Assembly (NCBI GenBank): GCA_023435855.1 | Contig: JAEZLG010000014.1 | Span: forward strand, 1 to 5,277 | DNA length: 5,277 nt | From: Bacillota bacterium | Lineage (GTDB): Bacteria; Bacillota; Clostridia; Christensenellales; CAG-138 | Direction: 5' to 3' | Shown: positions 1-5,277 of the stretch, one piece after another | Layout: every line of letters starts with the position of its first letter | How positions within the stretch are numbered: position 1 is the first letter of the stretch | Program-made: the position numbers and the translations under genes | Notes under the pieces: generated by a model | Seen by the model: only the letters and a program-made list of their open reading frames with translations | What the model was told of the DNA's origin: nothing | Database searches by the model: none

Positions 1-131
1 TGCTTGAAGAAATGAGCTGTGAAGGCATGGACGATATCGAATTTGATGCGCGCTTAAGGGCCTGCATGCTGAAATGGCAAAAGGCATTGGGTGAAAACAC
101 TCGCCTCGTCCAGACCGCGGTGGAAGCGTAA
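1..131 (+). CDS. 3' end of an unrecognised protein-coding gene (partial)
   Basis: An open frame (codons starting at base 3) runs from the left edge to a TAA at 129-131 and gives about 42 C-terminal residues, beginning LEEMSCEGMDD and ending LVQTAVEA. The segment is hydrophilic and probably helical, with no membrane segment or motif that I recognise. An internal ATG at 12 has no clear ribosome binding site, so the frame is more likely the tail of a longer gene than a small gene of its own. A hairpin terminator follows 25 bases after the stop, which fits a real gene end. The function is unknown; the call rests on the open frame, its position and the terminator. Confidence 0.55.
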   Translation, partial: LEEMSCEGMDDIEFDARLRACMLKWQKALGENTRLVQTAVEA

Positions 132-155
132 AATACGAAAATTAAACATAGTAAG

Positions 156-182
156 ATATCCGGTCGAAAGGCCGGATATTTT
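156..182 (+). terminator. Rho-independent terminator after the partial gene
   Basis: Bases 156-165 pair with 170-179: eight Watson-Crick pairs (ATATCCGG with CCGGATAT), then a T-G wobble and a C-G pair closing a GAAA tetraloop. A short run of four T's (179-182) follows. The T-tract is short but the stem is nearly perfect. The hairpin separates the upstream gene from the YitT transcription unit. Confidence 0.75.
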
Positions 183-215
183 GCTATACCGTTTATGAAA
201 CCTTCCCAAATATCT

Positions 216-244
216 TTCTGCGCTGTCAGGCAGTATGATATAAT
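216..244 (+). promoter_or_regulatory. Sigma-A promoter with extended -10 for the YitT/AlaX unit
   Basis: A consensus -10 box TATAAT lies at 239-244, preceded by TGA at 236-238, which gives the extended -10 TGn motif. The -35 region about 17 bases upstream (around 216-221, TTCTGC) is a poor match, as is common with extended -10 promoters. Transcription would start near 251 and give a leader of about 33 nt before the YitT start codon. Confidence 0.7.
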
Positions 245-254
245 CCATACTGCC
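229..254. promoter_or_regulatory. 9-bp perfect inverted repeat spanning the -10 box, candidate operator
   Basis: GGCAGTATG at 229-237 is the exact reverse complement of CATACTGCC at 246-254, separated by 8 bases that contain most of the -10 hexamer. The predicted start site (about 251) falls inside the right arm, so the repeat cannot form a hairpin in the mRNA. It is better placed to bind a dimeric repressor that would block RNA polymerase. No regulator gene for it is visible in the window, so the operator role is inferred. Confidence 0.5.
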
Positions 255-283
255 GGGTAATTATTCCAAAAGAAGGTGCAGGT

Positions 284-1141
284 ATGAAAAGTTTTAAAAG
301 CCACGCTACGGAAGCAGCCGCTATTTTATTCGGGTGCCTGCTTATGGCGCTTGGCATGGTGGTGTTTACCATTCCCAACAAGCTGGCTCCGGGCGGTGTA
401 TCAGGACTTGCTACCGCCATCGGCTTTGTGGCAAACCTCCCCGTAGGTGCGCTGTCGTTTGCGCTCAATGTACCCATACTTGTAATCGCTTGGAGGATGT
501 TTGGGTTTAAAAACCTCATCAAGACCATTGCTGCAAGTGTTGTGTTTTCACTTTTAGTCGATCTTTTGCGCCCCTATCTGCCCGTTTACACCAACAACAT
601 CCTTCTCGCATCTGTATTGGGCGGTGCGCTCATCGGCGCGGGTGTGGGCGTGGCTTTCTCACGCGGCATCACAACGGGCGGTACGGATATGATCAGCATG
701 ATTCTACGAAAACCCTTTCCGCACATACCCGCCGGTACGCTATTAATGATTATCGACGCTATTGTAATTTTAATTGCGGTCATCATATTCAAGGATATTG
801 AGATAGCGCTCTATTCAGGCGTCGCCATTTTTGTACAGGGTAAGGTAATTGATGCCATTATGCAGGGCATTGATTTTGCCAAAGTCATCATGATTATTAC
901 AGGAATGCCCAAGGAGATAATTGCTGCTCTCGCAGAGGCAACAGGACGAGGCGTTACCGAATTTGAGGTGCGCGGGGGTTATACCGGCGAAAAAAAGGCA
1001 ATGATTATGACGGTCGTCAGGCGAAGCGAAGTCTCCGAGGCTATTAGAATTGTTAAGCAAACAGACCCTGCTGCGTTCACCATTTTGCATAACGCCACGG
1101 AGGTTCGCGGCGAAGGCTTTAAGGAGTATGATGTGCTATGA
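284..1141 (+). CDS. YitT family membrane protein (YitT_membrane + DUF2179)
   Basis: The 285-residue product matches the usual length and plan of the YitT family, conserved membrane proteins of Firmicutes whose transport or other activity is not firmly established. The N-terminal two thirds hold about five to six hydrophobic segments (roughly residues 12-30, 46-70, 78-95, 105-125, 150-169 and 173-190). Family-typical motifs are PGGVSG (36-41) and RGITTGGTD (127-135). Residues about 198-280 form the soluble C-terminal DUF2179 domain, with GRGVTEFEVRGGYTG at 221-235. The start at 284 is supported by AGAAGG at 271-276, 7 bases upstream. The stop TGA overlaps the start of the next gene as ATGA, which suggests translational coupling. 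The family assignment is firm; a molecular function cannot be given. The gene symbol is left blank because Firmicutes carry several paralogues. Confidence 0.9.
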   Translation: MKSFKSHATEAAAILFGCLLMALGMVVFTIPNKLAPGGVSGLATAIGFVANLPVGALSFALNVPILVIAWRMFGFKNLIKTIAASVVFSLLVDLLRPYLPVYTNNILLASVLGGALIGAGVGVAFSRGITTGGTDMISMILRKPFPHIPAGTLLMIIDAIVILIAVIIFKDIEIALYSGVAIFVQGKVIDAIMQGIDFAKVIMIITGMPKEIIAALAEATGRGVTEFEVRGGYTGEKKAMIMTVVRRSEVSEAIRIVKQTDPAAFTILHNATEVRGEGFKEYDVL

Positions 1142-2346
1142 CGAAAAGGCTGTATCATGAGCTGCCAAATTTGACGACCTGCCTCGCAACGGTACTTGCT
1201 TGCAAAAAAACGGAAAACGGTTACGAGATTTTGTTAAATCAAACAGTGCTTTTCCCCGAGGGCGGGGGGCAACTATCGGACGAAGGATTCTTAAACGATA
1301 TTCCCGTGTTCCATGTCCGGGAGGAAGGCGAATCTGTTTTTCACGAAACGAAAACGCCGCTTGATGTTGGCAAGGAAGTTACGGTGCAGCTAAATGAAGA
1401 AAAGCGGCGCGACCACAGCGTGCAGCATACAGGCGAGCATATACTTTCGGGTGTAGCAAACACGCTTTTTAATGCTGTCAACGTAGGCTTTCATATGGCA
1501 GAGGACTATGTGACCATCGATCTCGATAAGTTCTTGGACGAGGCACAACTGACGAAGCTTGAGCGTGAGGCAAACCGCGCTGTGCAAGCGAATATGCCCG
1601 TCACCGTTTCTATAGTGGACGAGCATGCGCTCGAGCACTTGAAACTACGTAAACAAGCCAAGGGGTTAACGGGCGACATACGCATTGTGGAGGTAAACGG
1701 CGCGGATTCGTGTACCTGTTGCGGCACGCATACCGCAACAAGCGGTGAGGTAGGGATCATTAAAATCACCGCAGCCGCCAAATATAAGGGCGGAACGCGG
1801 ATATGGTTTGCATGCGGTATGCGCGCGGTGTACGCTTCCCGCAAGGAACATGAGATTCTCGATCTGCTTGCACGTAGGTTCAGTACCAAGGCAGAGGATG
1901 TGCCGGACGCCGTACAAAAACAGTTTGACGAGCATGCGACGCTTCGCGCGGAGTTGAAAAAGCGCACAGAAACCCTATTTTCGATGCAGACGGAGACGCT
2001 TCTACAAAGCGCTGCGACCGTGAAGGGCATAAAGGTTGTGGTGCATACGGTGCAGGGTTTCTCGGCACAGGAACTTAGATCGTTCTCGGAAAAGCTCCTC
2101 GCAGGCGGGAAAACCGTAGCTGCTATATTCAGTGTTAACGGCGGGAATGTAAACTACTTTCTCGCCCGAAGCACAGACGTTAACTTCAGCATGAAACAAG
2201 CGTGCGATGCCGCGAATGCTCTGTTTTCCGGCAAGGGCGGCGGGCGCGACGACAGTGCGCAGGGAAGCGCTCCCTATACGGGCGAAAGCGTGTTTACGGA
2301 TGCCGTTTCCCAATATCGAGAGTATCTATTACGTGCCGTATCCTAA
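1138..2346 (+). CDS. Alanyl-tRNA editing protein, AlaX/AlaRS-editing type with DHHA1 domain
   Basis: The 402-residue product resembles the editing half of alanyl-tRNA synthetase, with no aminoacylation domain. The N-terminal beta-barrel-like part contains FPEGGGQLSDEG (39-50). The editing domain has the zinc motif HTGEH (His97, His101) and the second metal pair Cys194 and His198 in CCGTH. The C-terminal part is DHHA1-like, with GKGGGRDDSAQGS at 365-377, preceded by a helical charged stretch (about 255-290) probably equivalent to the linker. The family hydrolyses mischarged Ser- or Gly-tRNA(Ala) in trans, preventing mistranslation of alanine codons. All four expected metal ligands are present, so the protein should be active. 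The length and DHHA1 domain suit the longer AlaX class rather than the short stand-alone form. The start ATG lies within the stop of the YitT gene, with AAGGAG at 1121-1126 as the likely binding site, 11 bases upstream. Exact substrate preference is not readable from sequence. Confidence 0.88.
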   Translation: MTKRLYHELPNLTTCLATVLACKKTENGYEILLNQTVLFPEGGGQLSDEGFLNDIPVFHVREEGESVFHETKTPLDVGKEVTVQLNEEKRRDHSVQHTGEHILSGVANTLFNAVNVGFHMAEDYVTIDLDKFLDEAQLTKLEREANRAVQANMPVTVSIVDEHALEHLKLRKQAKGLTGDIRIVEVNGADSCTCCGTHTATSGEVGIIKITAAAKYKGGTRIWFACGMRAVYASRKEHEILDLLARRFSTKAEDVPDAVQKQFDEHATLRAELKKRTETLFSMQTETLLQSAATVKGIKVVVHTVQGFSAQELRSFSEKLLAGGKTVAAIFSVNGGNVNYFLARSTDVNFSMKQACDAANALFSGKGGGRDDSAQGSAPYTGESVFTDAVSQYREYLLRAVS

Positions 2347-2405
2347 CTGTATTTGACAAGTATCTTAGTATAGCGGTGCGAATTAACGAAACATGGAGGT
2401 GCACT

Positions 2406-3740
2406 ATGAAACGAACCATCGCTTCCGTTTTGCTCGCCGCTATCCTATTCCTTTTTGTCGGTTGCGGCGCAATGCAGGAAACAGATAATAAGGAACATAC
2501 CACAGACATTAAGGATTCCCCGGCGGCCGTTACGGCATCGCCGAGTCCCACGACTGCGCCGACACCCGTTCCCACGCCTACGCCAAAGCCAAACTATGTT
2601 ATCGATTCCTTGTTTACCATCGTGTGCGAAGACTCTGTAAACATGCGCACGGAGCCGACTTCCAAGGCGGAACTTGTGGCGGAGGTCATAAGCGGCGAAC
2701 AGGTGCAGGTAATCTCCTATACGGAGCGTTATGCCGAGGTGAAGGTAATTTCCACGGGGCAGACCGGCTACATCATTGGAGGTTATCTCAAACCCGAGGA
2801 GGATGTACTTGGCTTTACATACGTAACAGCACCATTTGGCGGAACCGATACCGTGCCGTTTAACTATACCTACGAGCAGATGCAATCAGATATCGAGAAG
2901 CTCACCGCCGCGTTTCCCGATAAACTGACGATAGAATCGGCCGGGAAGTCTGTAGAAAAAAGGGAGCTTTCCGTGCTTGTGCTCGGCGATATAAATGCCA
3001 AACATCACATATTCGTACAAGGTGCCATCCACGCGCGCGAGCATATGACGGCGCTTCTTTTAATGGCTCTTGCGGAGAAATGGCTAAATGACGGCCTCCC
3101 GTATCCGGATATTTGCATGCACATAATGCCTATGAGCAACCCCGACGGCGTCACGCTCAATCAGACGCTGAAATTCAATAAGACAGTACAGGCCATTTAT
3201 TTTAACGACGGCGCAACAGGGCGAAGCACGCTCACGGGCGACCTTTACCTTACCGAGTGGAAGGCAAATATAAACGGTGTGGATCTCAACCGTAATTTTG
3301 ACGCTATGTGGGACCGCGTGAAAACATGTCCGGCTCCGTCATTTTCCGATATCCGCGGGGAAAGTGTATAAAGCGAGCCCGAGACCAATGCGCTTGTTTC
3401 CTATACGAAAAAGTATGACTTTGATGCGACTGTGAGCTACCACTCGACAGGCAGCATGATCTATTGGGAATTCGGTCCCAATTCACCCGTAAACGAAGCC
3501 TCCTTAAGCCTTGCACAGGCCGTTTCTTTAATATGTGCCTATAAGCTTGAGGATGACGACGGCTCCTCCTTCGGCGGCTATAAGGACTGGGCAAGCTACA
3601 AAATGAATATCCCGTCCCTTACTATAGAGATTGGTACACGCGCAGCACCCCTCCCCGAAAACGAGTTTTACAACATATGGCTCCGCAACCGAGATGTGTT
3701 TTCTGCCATCGCGAAGTGGGTAACGGATAACAGGGATTAA
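2406..3740 (+). pseudogene. SH3-domain lipoprotein M14 zinc carboxypeptidase, interrupted by an in-frame TAA
   Basis: The start at 2406 has GGAGGTG at 2395-2401. Residues 1-20 form a lipoprotein signal peptide (MKR, hydrophobic core, lipobox FVGC with Cys20). A Ser/Thr/Pro linker (about 38-62) and a bacterial SH3-like domain (about 67-130, with VNMRTEPTSKAELV) follow, then an M14 peptidase domain from about 150. HAREH gives zinc ligands His209 and Glu212, and GVDLNRNFD gives the substrate-binding Asn295-Arg296 pair. Codon 322 is TAA (3369-3371). Directly after it, in the same frame, come SEPETNAL, SYHSTGS (third zinc ligand His346) and TIEIGTR (catalytic Glu408), ending at TAA 3738-3740. A 321-residue product would lack the third zinc ligand and the general base, so it should be inactive. 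Family knowledge suggests an extracytoplasmic, membrane-anchored peptidase, perhaps acting on cell-wall peptides given the SH3 domain. The interruption could be a true nonsense mutation, a sequencing error or readthrough. Confidence 0.85.
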
Positions 3741-3773
3741 CCGAAAAACGAATGGCCAATTGTGAAAAATATC

Positions 3774-3802
3774 TTGACAAACGTATTGCTGGTGCATATA
3801 AT
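3774..3802 (+). promoter_or_regulatory. Consensus sigma-A promoter of the infC-rpmI-rplT operon
   Basis: TTGACA at 3774-3779 and TATAAT at 3797-3802 are both perfect hexamers with the ideal 17-base spacing. An A/T-rich stretch upstream (about 3762-3773) resembles an UP element. Transcription should start near 3809, leaving a leader of about 148 nt before the infC start. The strength fits a translation-machinery operon, where control is exerted by the leader rather than by a weak promoter. Confidence 0.9.
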
Positions 3803-3904
3803 ATGTAAGGCAAAGCAGAGGCGTCCCGCTTCTCACCCGCCGGCGATTTGTCAGGCGCGGTAAATTTGGCAAACAACACAGTATAACATGTATGTGTTTG
3901 ATTG

Positions 3905-3940
3905 TATAGCGGGTGCTTTTGCACGCGCTATATTATTTTA
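3905..3940 (+). terminator. Leader attenuator hairpin upstream of infC
   Basis: TATAGCGGGTGC (3905-3916) pairs with GCACGCGCTATA (3921-3932) around a TTTT loop, with 12 possible positions and one G-G mismatch. The T-rich tract TTATTTTA (3933-3940) follows at once, and the infC ribosome binding site starts 4 bases later. The mismatch and the interrupted T-run suggest a leaky terminator, as expected for a conditional one in front of essential genes. Confidence 0.65.
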
Positions 3941-3943
3941 TAT

Positions 3944-3950
3944 GGAGGTG
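3944..3950 (+). promoter_or_regulatory. Ribosome binding site that decides the infC start
   Basis: GGAGGTG at 3944-3950 is a strong Shine-Dalgarno sequence in front of the IF3 reading frame. The in-frame ATG at 3942-3944 overlaps it and therefore cannot use it. The codon at good spacing (8 bases after GGAGG) is ATA at 3957-3959, which begins the conserved IF3 N-terminus. Confidence 0.7.
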
Positions 3951-3956
3951 TCCGTT

Positions 3957-4472
3957 ATACCCAAGGATGAACTTCTGATCAATGAGGAGATCCGCCACAA
4001 GGAAGTCAGGCTCATCGATGATAAGGGAAACCAGCAGGGCGTTGTAGCCCTCGATGTTGCGATGAGAATGGCGGAAGAAGCAGAACTCGACCTGGTTGAG
4101 ATTGCGCCGCAGGCGACGCCGCCTGTATGCAAAATCATGGACTACGGCAAGTATCGCTTTGAGCAGGGCAAGCGCGAGAAAGAACAGCGCAAGAACCAGA
4201 AAATCGTTGAACTGAAGGAGATTAGGCTTTCAGCCACCATCGACGTGCATGACATGGAAGTAAAGTCCAAAGCCTGTACGAAGTTTCTTCAGAACGGCGA
4301 TAAGGTGAAGGTCTCTATCCGTTTCAGAGGCCGTCAGGCAAGGCATGGCGACATCGGCCTTGATGTAATGAACACGTTCTACGAAATGGTCAAGGACCAT
4401 GCTGCGATTGATCGCCCTGCAAAACAGGAAGGCCGCAACATGTTCATTATATTCACCCCCAAAACTAACTAA
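3957..4472 (+). CDS. infC: Translation initiation factor IF-3, probable AUA start
   Basis: IF3 binds the 30S subunit, prevents premature 50S joining and checks the start codon and initiator tRNA. The 171-residue product has the usual length. Its N domain (about 7-75) contains INEEIR (8-13) and the family signature VCKIMDYGKYRFEQ (57-70). A charged helical linker (about 71-88) follows, then a C domain (about 89-168) with VKVSIRFRGRQ. The start was placed at ATA 3957, so the initiator Met is followed by PKDELLINEEIR, matching IF3 N-termini, behind the binding site at 3944-3950. Non-AUG starts (AUU and relatives) are well known for infC and allow IF3 to repress its own translation. Alternative in-frame ATGs at 3942 and 3888 would add 5 or 23 residues. 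The first lies on the Shine-Dalgarno and the second reads through the attenuator hairpin, so both are less likely. First gene of infC-rpmI-rplT. Confidence 0.95.
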   Translation: MPKDELLINEEIRHKEVRLIDDKGNQQGVVALDVAMRMAEEAELDLVEIAPQATPPVCKIMDYGKYRFEQGKREKEQRKNQKIVELKEIRLSATIDVHDMEVKSKACTKFLQNGDKVKVSIRFRGRQARHGDIGLDVMNTFYEMVKDHAAIDRPAKQEGRNMFIIFTPKTN

Positions 4473-4497
4473 AAAACACGACAGGAGGAAACCCCCC

Positions 4498-4695
4498 ATG
4501 CCCAAGATCAAAACCCATAGGGGCGCTGCGAAAAGGTTCAGCCTTACCAAGTCCGGCAGGATCAAGCGCGGTAAGGCGTACAAAAGCCATATCCTGACCA
4601 AGAAAACCACCAAACGTTTACGCAGTTTGCGGCAGACCGGCTACATCGCCGATTGCGAGGCCAGGAAAATCCGCGAGCTGATTCCGTATAAGTGA
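4498..4695 (+). CDS. rpmI: 50S ribosomal protein L35
   Basis: The 65-residue, very basic product begins MPKIKTHRGAAKRF and continues with a lysine/arginine-rich region (SGRIKRGKAYKSHILTKK, residues 19-36) and RLRSLRQTGYI, all typical of L35 at its normal length. L35 is a small structural protein of the 50S subunit that binds 23S rRNA. The ATG at 4498 has AGGAGG at 4483-4488. It lies 25 bases after the infC stop with no terminator between, so it is cotranscribed. Upstream in-frame codons belong to infC in another frame and are not part of L35. Confidence 0.97.
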   Translation: MPKIKTHRGAAKRFSLTKSGRIKRGKAYKSHILTKKTTKRLRSLRQTGYIADCEARKIRELIPYK

Positions 4696-4712
4696 GAAGG
4701 AGGAAATGAACC

Positions 4713-5072
4713 ATGGCCAGGATTAAAAGAGCAGTCAATGCCGTTAAGAAACGCCGCAAGGTGTTTAAGCTCGCCAAGGGTTACTGGGGAGCCAAGAGCA
4801 AGCAATATCGCGCCGCGTCGCAGCAAGTCATGAAGTCCATGGCTTACGCGTATGTTGGCCGTAAGCTGAAAAAACGCGAATACCGTCAGCTCTGGATCGC
4901 CCGTATCAATGCAGGCGCAAGGCTCTGCGGCATGAACTACAGCCGCCTAATTAACGGTTTAAGGCGTGCGGGCGTGGATGTGAACCGCAAGGTTCTCGCA
5001 GATTTGGCAATCTTTGATATGAAAGCATTCAAGGAACTCGCCGAAGTCGCAGCAAAAGCGCTTGAAGCGTAA
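4713..5072 (+). CDS. rplT: 50S ribosomal protein L20
   Basis: The 119-residue product starts MARIKRAVNAVKKRRKVFKLAKGYWGAKSK and contains LWIARINAGARLCGMNYSRLINGL (residues 60-83), both hallmarks of L20 at its normal length. L20 binds 23S rRNA early in 50S assembly. The basic N-terminal extension (about 1-58) reaches into the rRNA core, and the globular C-terminal part also recognises the operon mRNA in species where autoregulation has been shown. AAGGAGG at 4697-4703 lies 9 bases before the ATG, and the gene follows rpmI by 17 bases. It is the last gene of the operon, with a strong terminator after it. L20 is the expected ligand of the leader upstream of infC. Confidence 0.97.
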   Translation: MARIKRAVNAVKKRRKVFKLAKGYWGAKSKQYRAASQQVMKSMAYAYVGRKLKKREYRQLWIARINAGARLCGMNYSRLINGLRRAGVDVNRKVLADLAIFDMKAFKELAEVAAKALEA

Positions 5073-5088
5073 AAACACAGCTAAGTAG

Positions 5089-5126
5089 AAAGAGCGCAGG
5101 CAAATGCCCGTGCTCTTTTTGTTTTT
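5089..5126 (+). terminator. Rho-independent terminator of the infC-rpmI-rplT operon
   Basis: Bases 5089-5101 pair with 5106-5118 (AAAGAGCGCAGGC with GCCCGTGCTCTTT) around an AAAT loop, with one G-U pair and one A-C mismatch. The tract TTTTTGTTTTT runs into and past the stem end. It sits 16 bases after the rplT stop. Confidence 0.88.
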
Positions 5127-5239
5127 CATAGGTTCAATGCCCCTAACTTAAGGCATTAAGAAAAGCTCTTTTATCTACCACGACAAAGGGTTTTTATCAA
5201 TAGGAATCTGGAGGGGTGTAAAGCTCAGTTCCGCTTTTT

Positions 5240-5253
5240 TTTATTGCAATAAA
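5240..5253. repeat. 14-bp perfect palindrome at the window end
   Basis: TTTATTGCAATAAA reads identically on both strands. It directly follows and partly overlaps a run of eight T's (5235-5242), which is preceded by a weak 5-bp hairpin (AAAGC 5220-5224 with GCTTT 5233-5237). The palindrome might be an operator for a gene beyond the window, but an A/T-rich palindrome of this size can occur by chance. Otherwise 5127-5277 holds no recognisable gene on either strand. Confidence 0.35.
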
Positions 5254-5277
5254 GTCAGTAATCGGCTGATCGAGGGG

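Larger units (their letters stand above)
3809..3956 (+). ncRNA. Structured 5' leader of the infC operon, candidate L20-type attenuator
   Basis: The region between the consensus promoter and the infC start has no convincing ORF and contains mutually exclusive RNA pairings. CACCCGC at 3834-3840 is the exact complement of GCGGGTG at 3909-3915, and the latter is also the left arm of the terminator hairpin at 3905-3932. Pairing of the two distant segments would prevent terminator formation. In Bacillus and other Firmicutes the same operon carries an L20 leader, in which ribosomal protein L20 binds and promotes termination. The position and architecture here fit that class, but I could not align it to the known consensus, so the ligand is inferred. 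Confidence 0.6.

Noticed and set aside
1506..2030. Long minus-strand open frame (174 residues) opposite the AlaX-type gene
   Set aside because: It lies entirely within a well-supported gene, has a cysteine/serine/arginine-rich composition typical of antisense shadow frames, and shows no recognisable motif.
2353..2381. TTGACA at 2353-2358 as the -35 of a promoter for the peptidase gene
   Set aside because: No acceptable -10 box is found 16-18 bases downstream (that stretch is GC-rich, around GGTGCGAA). The nearest TA-rich hexamers are too close or too far, so cotranscription from the YitT/AlaX unit is as likely.
2202..2405. Upstream in-frame extension of the peptidase reading frame from ATG 2202
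   Set aside because: It lies inside the 3' end of the AlaX-type gene in another frame, encodes no recognisable domain, and the real start at 2406 has a strong binding site and a lipoprotein signal peptide.
3888..3956. N-terminal extension of IF3 from ATG 3888
   Set aside because: It would be translated through the attenuator hairpin and the Shine-Dalgarno sequence, has no binding site of its own, and adds residues absent from the IF3 family.
4399..4497. N-terminal extension of L35 from ATG 4399
   Set aside because: It overlaps the coding end of infC in another frame; L35 begins at MPKIKTHRG behind AGGAGG at 4483-4488.
5136..5157. AATGCC/GGCATT inverted repeat after the rplT terminator
   Set aside because: Only 6 bp with a 10-base loop and no T-run directly after it; expected by chance.
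5127..5277. Possible convergent minus-strand gene end or T-box leader at the right edge
   Set aside because: Minus-strand frames are broken by stops within a few codons, and no T-box core motif (AGGGTGGNACCGCG) or stem I pattern is present.

Overview
The window looks like a chromosomal segment from a low-to-medium-GC Gram-positive bacterium. It is most likely a member of the Clostridia, though this is an inference from gene content and signal style. The supporting signs are strong AGGAGG-type ribosome binding sites, near-consensus sigma-A promoters, a YitT-family membrane protein, a lipoprotein with a Pro/Thr-rich linker and an SH3-like domain, and an infC-rpmI-rplT operon with a leader attenuator. 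All recognised genes are on the + strand.

Layout: (1) Bases 1-131 are the 3' end of an unrecognised gene, closed by a hairpin terminator at 156-182. (2) A promoter whose -10 box lies between the arms of a perfect 9-bp inverted repeat precedes a YitT-family membrane protein gene (284-1141). This gene overlaps by 4 bases a gene for an alanyl-tRNA-editing (AlaX/AlaRS editing plus DHHA1) protein (1138-2346). (3) 59 bases later comes a lipoprotein with an SH3-like domain and an M14 zinc carboxypeptidase domain (2406-3740). An in-frame TAA at 3369-3371 interrupts it, and the homology continues in the same frame after the stop. (4) A perfect-consensus promoter (3774-3802) drives the translation operon: initiation factor IF3, ribosomal protein L35 and ribosomal protein L20. 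The leader of about 150 nt contains a terminator-like hairpin and an upstream segment that can pair with one arm of it, as expected for autogenous attenuation by L20. The IF3 gene most likely starts at a non-standard AUA codon. (5) A strong terminator follows rplT at 5089-5126. The last 150 bases hold no recognisable gene, only a 14-bp palindrome, a T8 tract and a weak hairpin.

The IF3-L35-L20 set is housekeeping: IF3 controls initiation fidelity, and L35 and L20 are 50S subunit proteins. The YitT/AlaX pair appears to be translationally coupled, but no shared function is evident. I see no mobile element, CRISPR array, tRNA or rRNA. The points most worth a second look are the interrupted peptidase, the AUA start of infC, the attenuator leader and the palindrome around the YitT promoter. 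I found no evidence of an entirely new multi-gene system.
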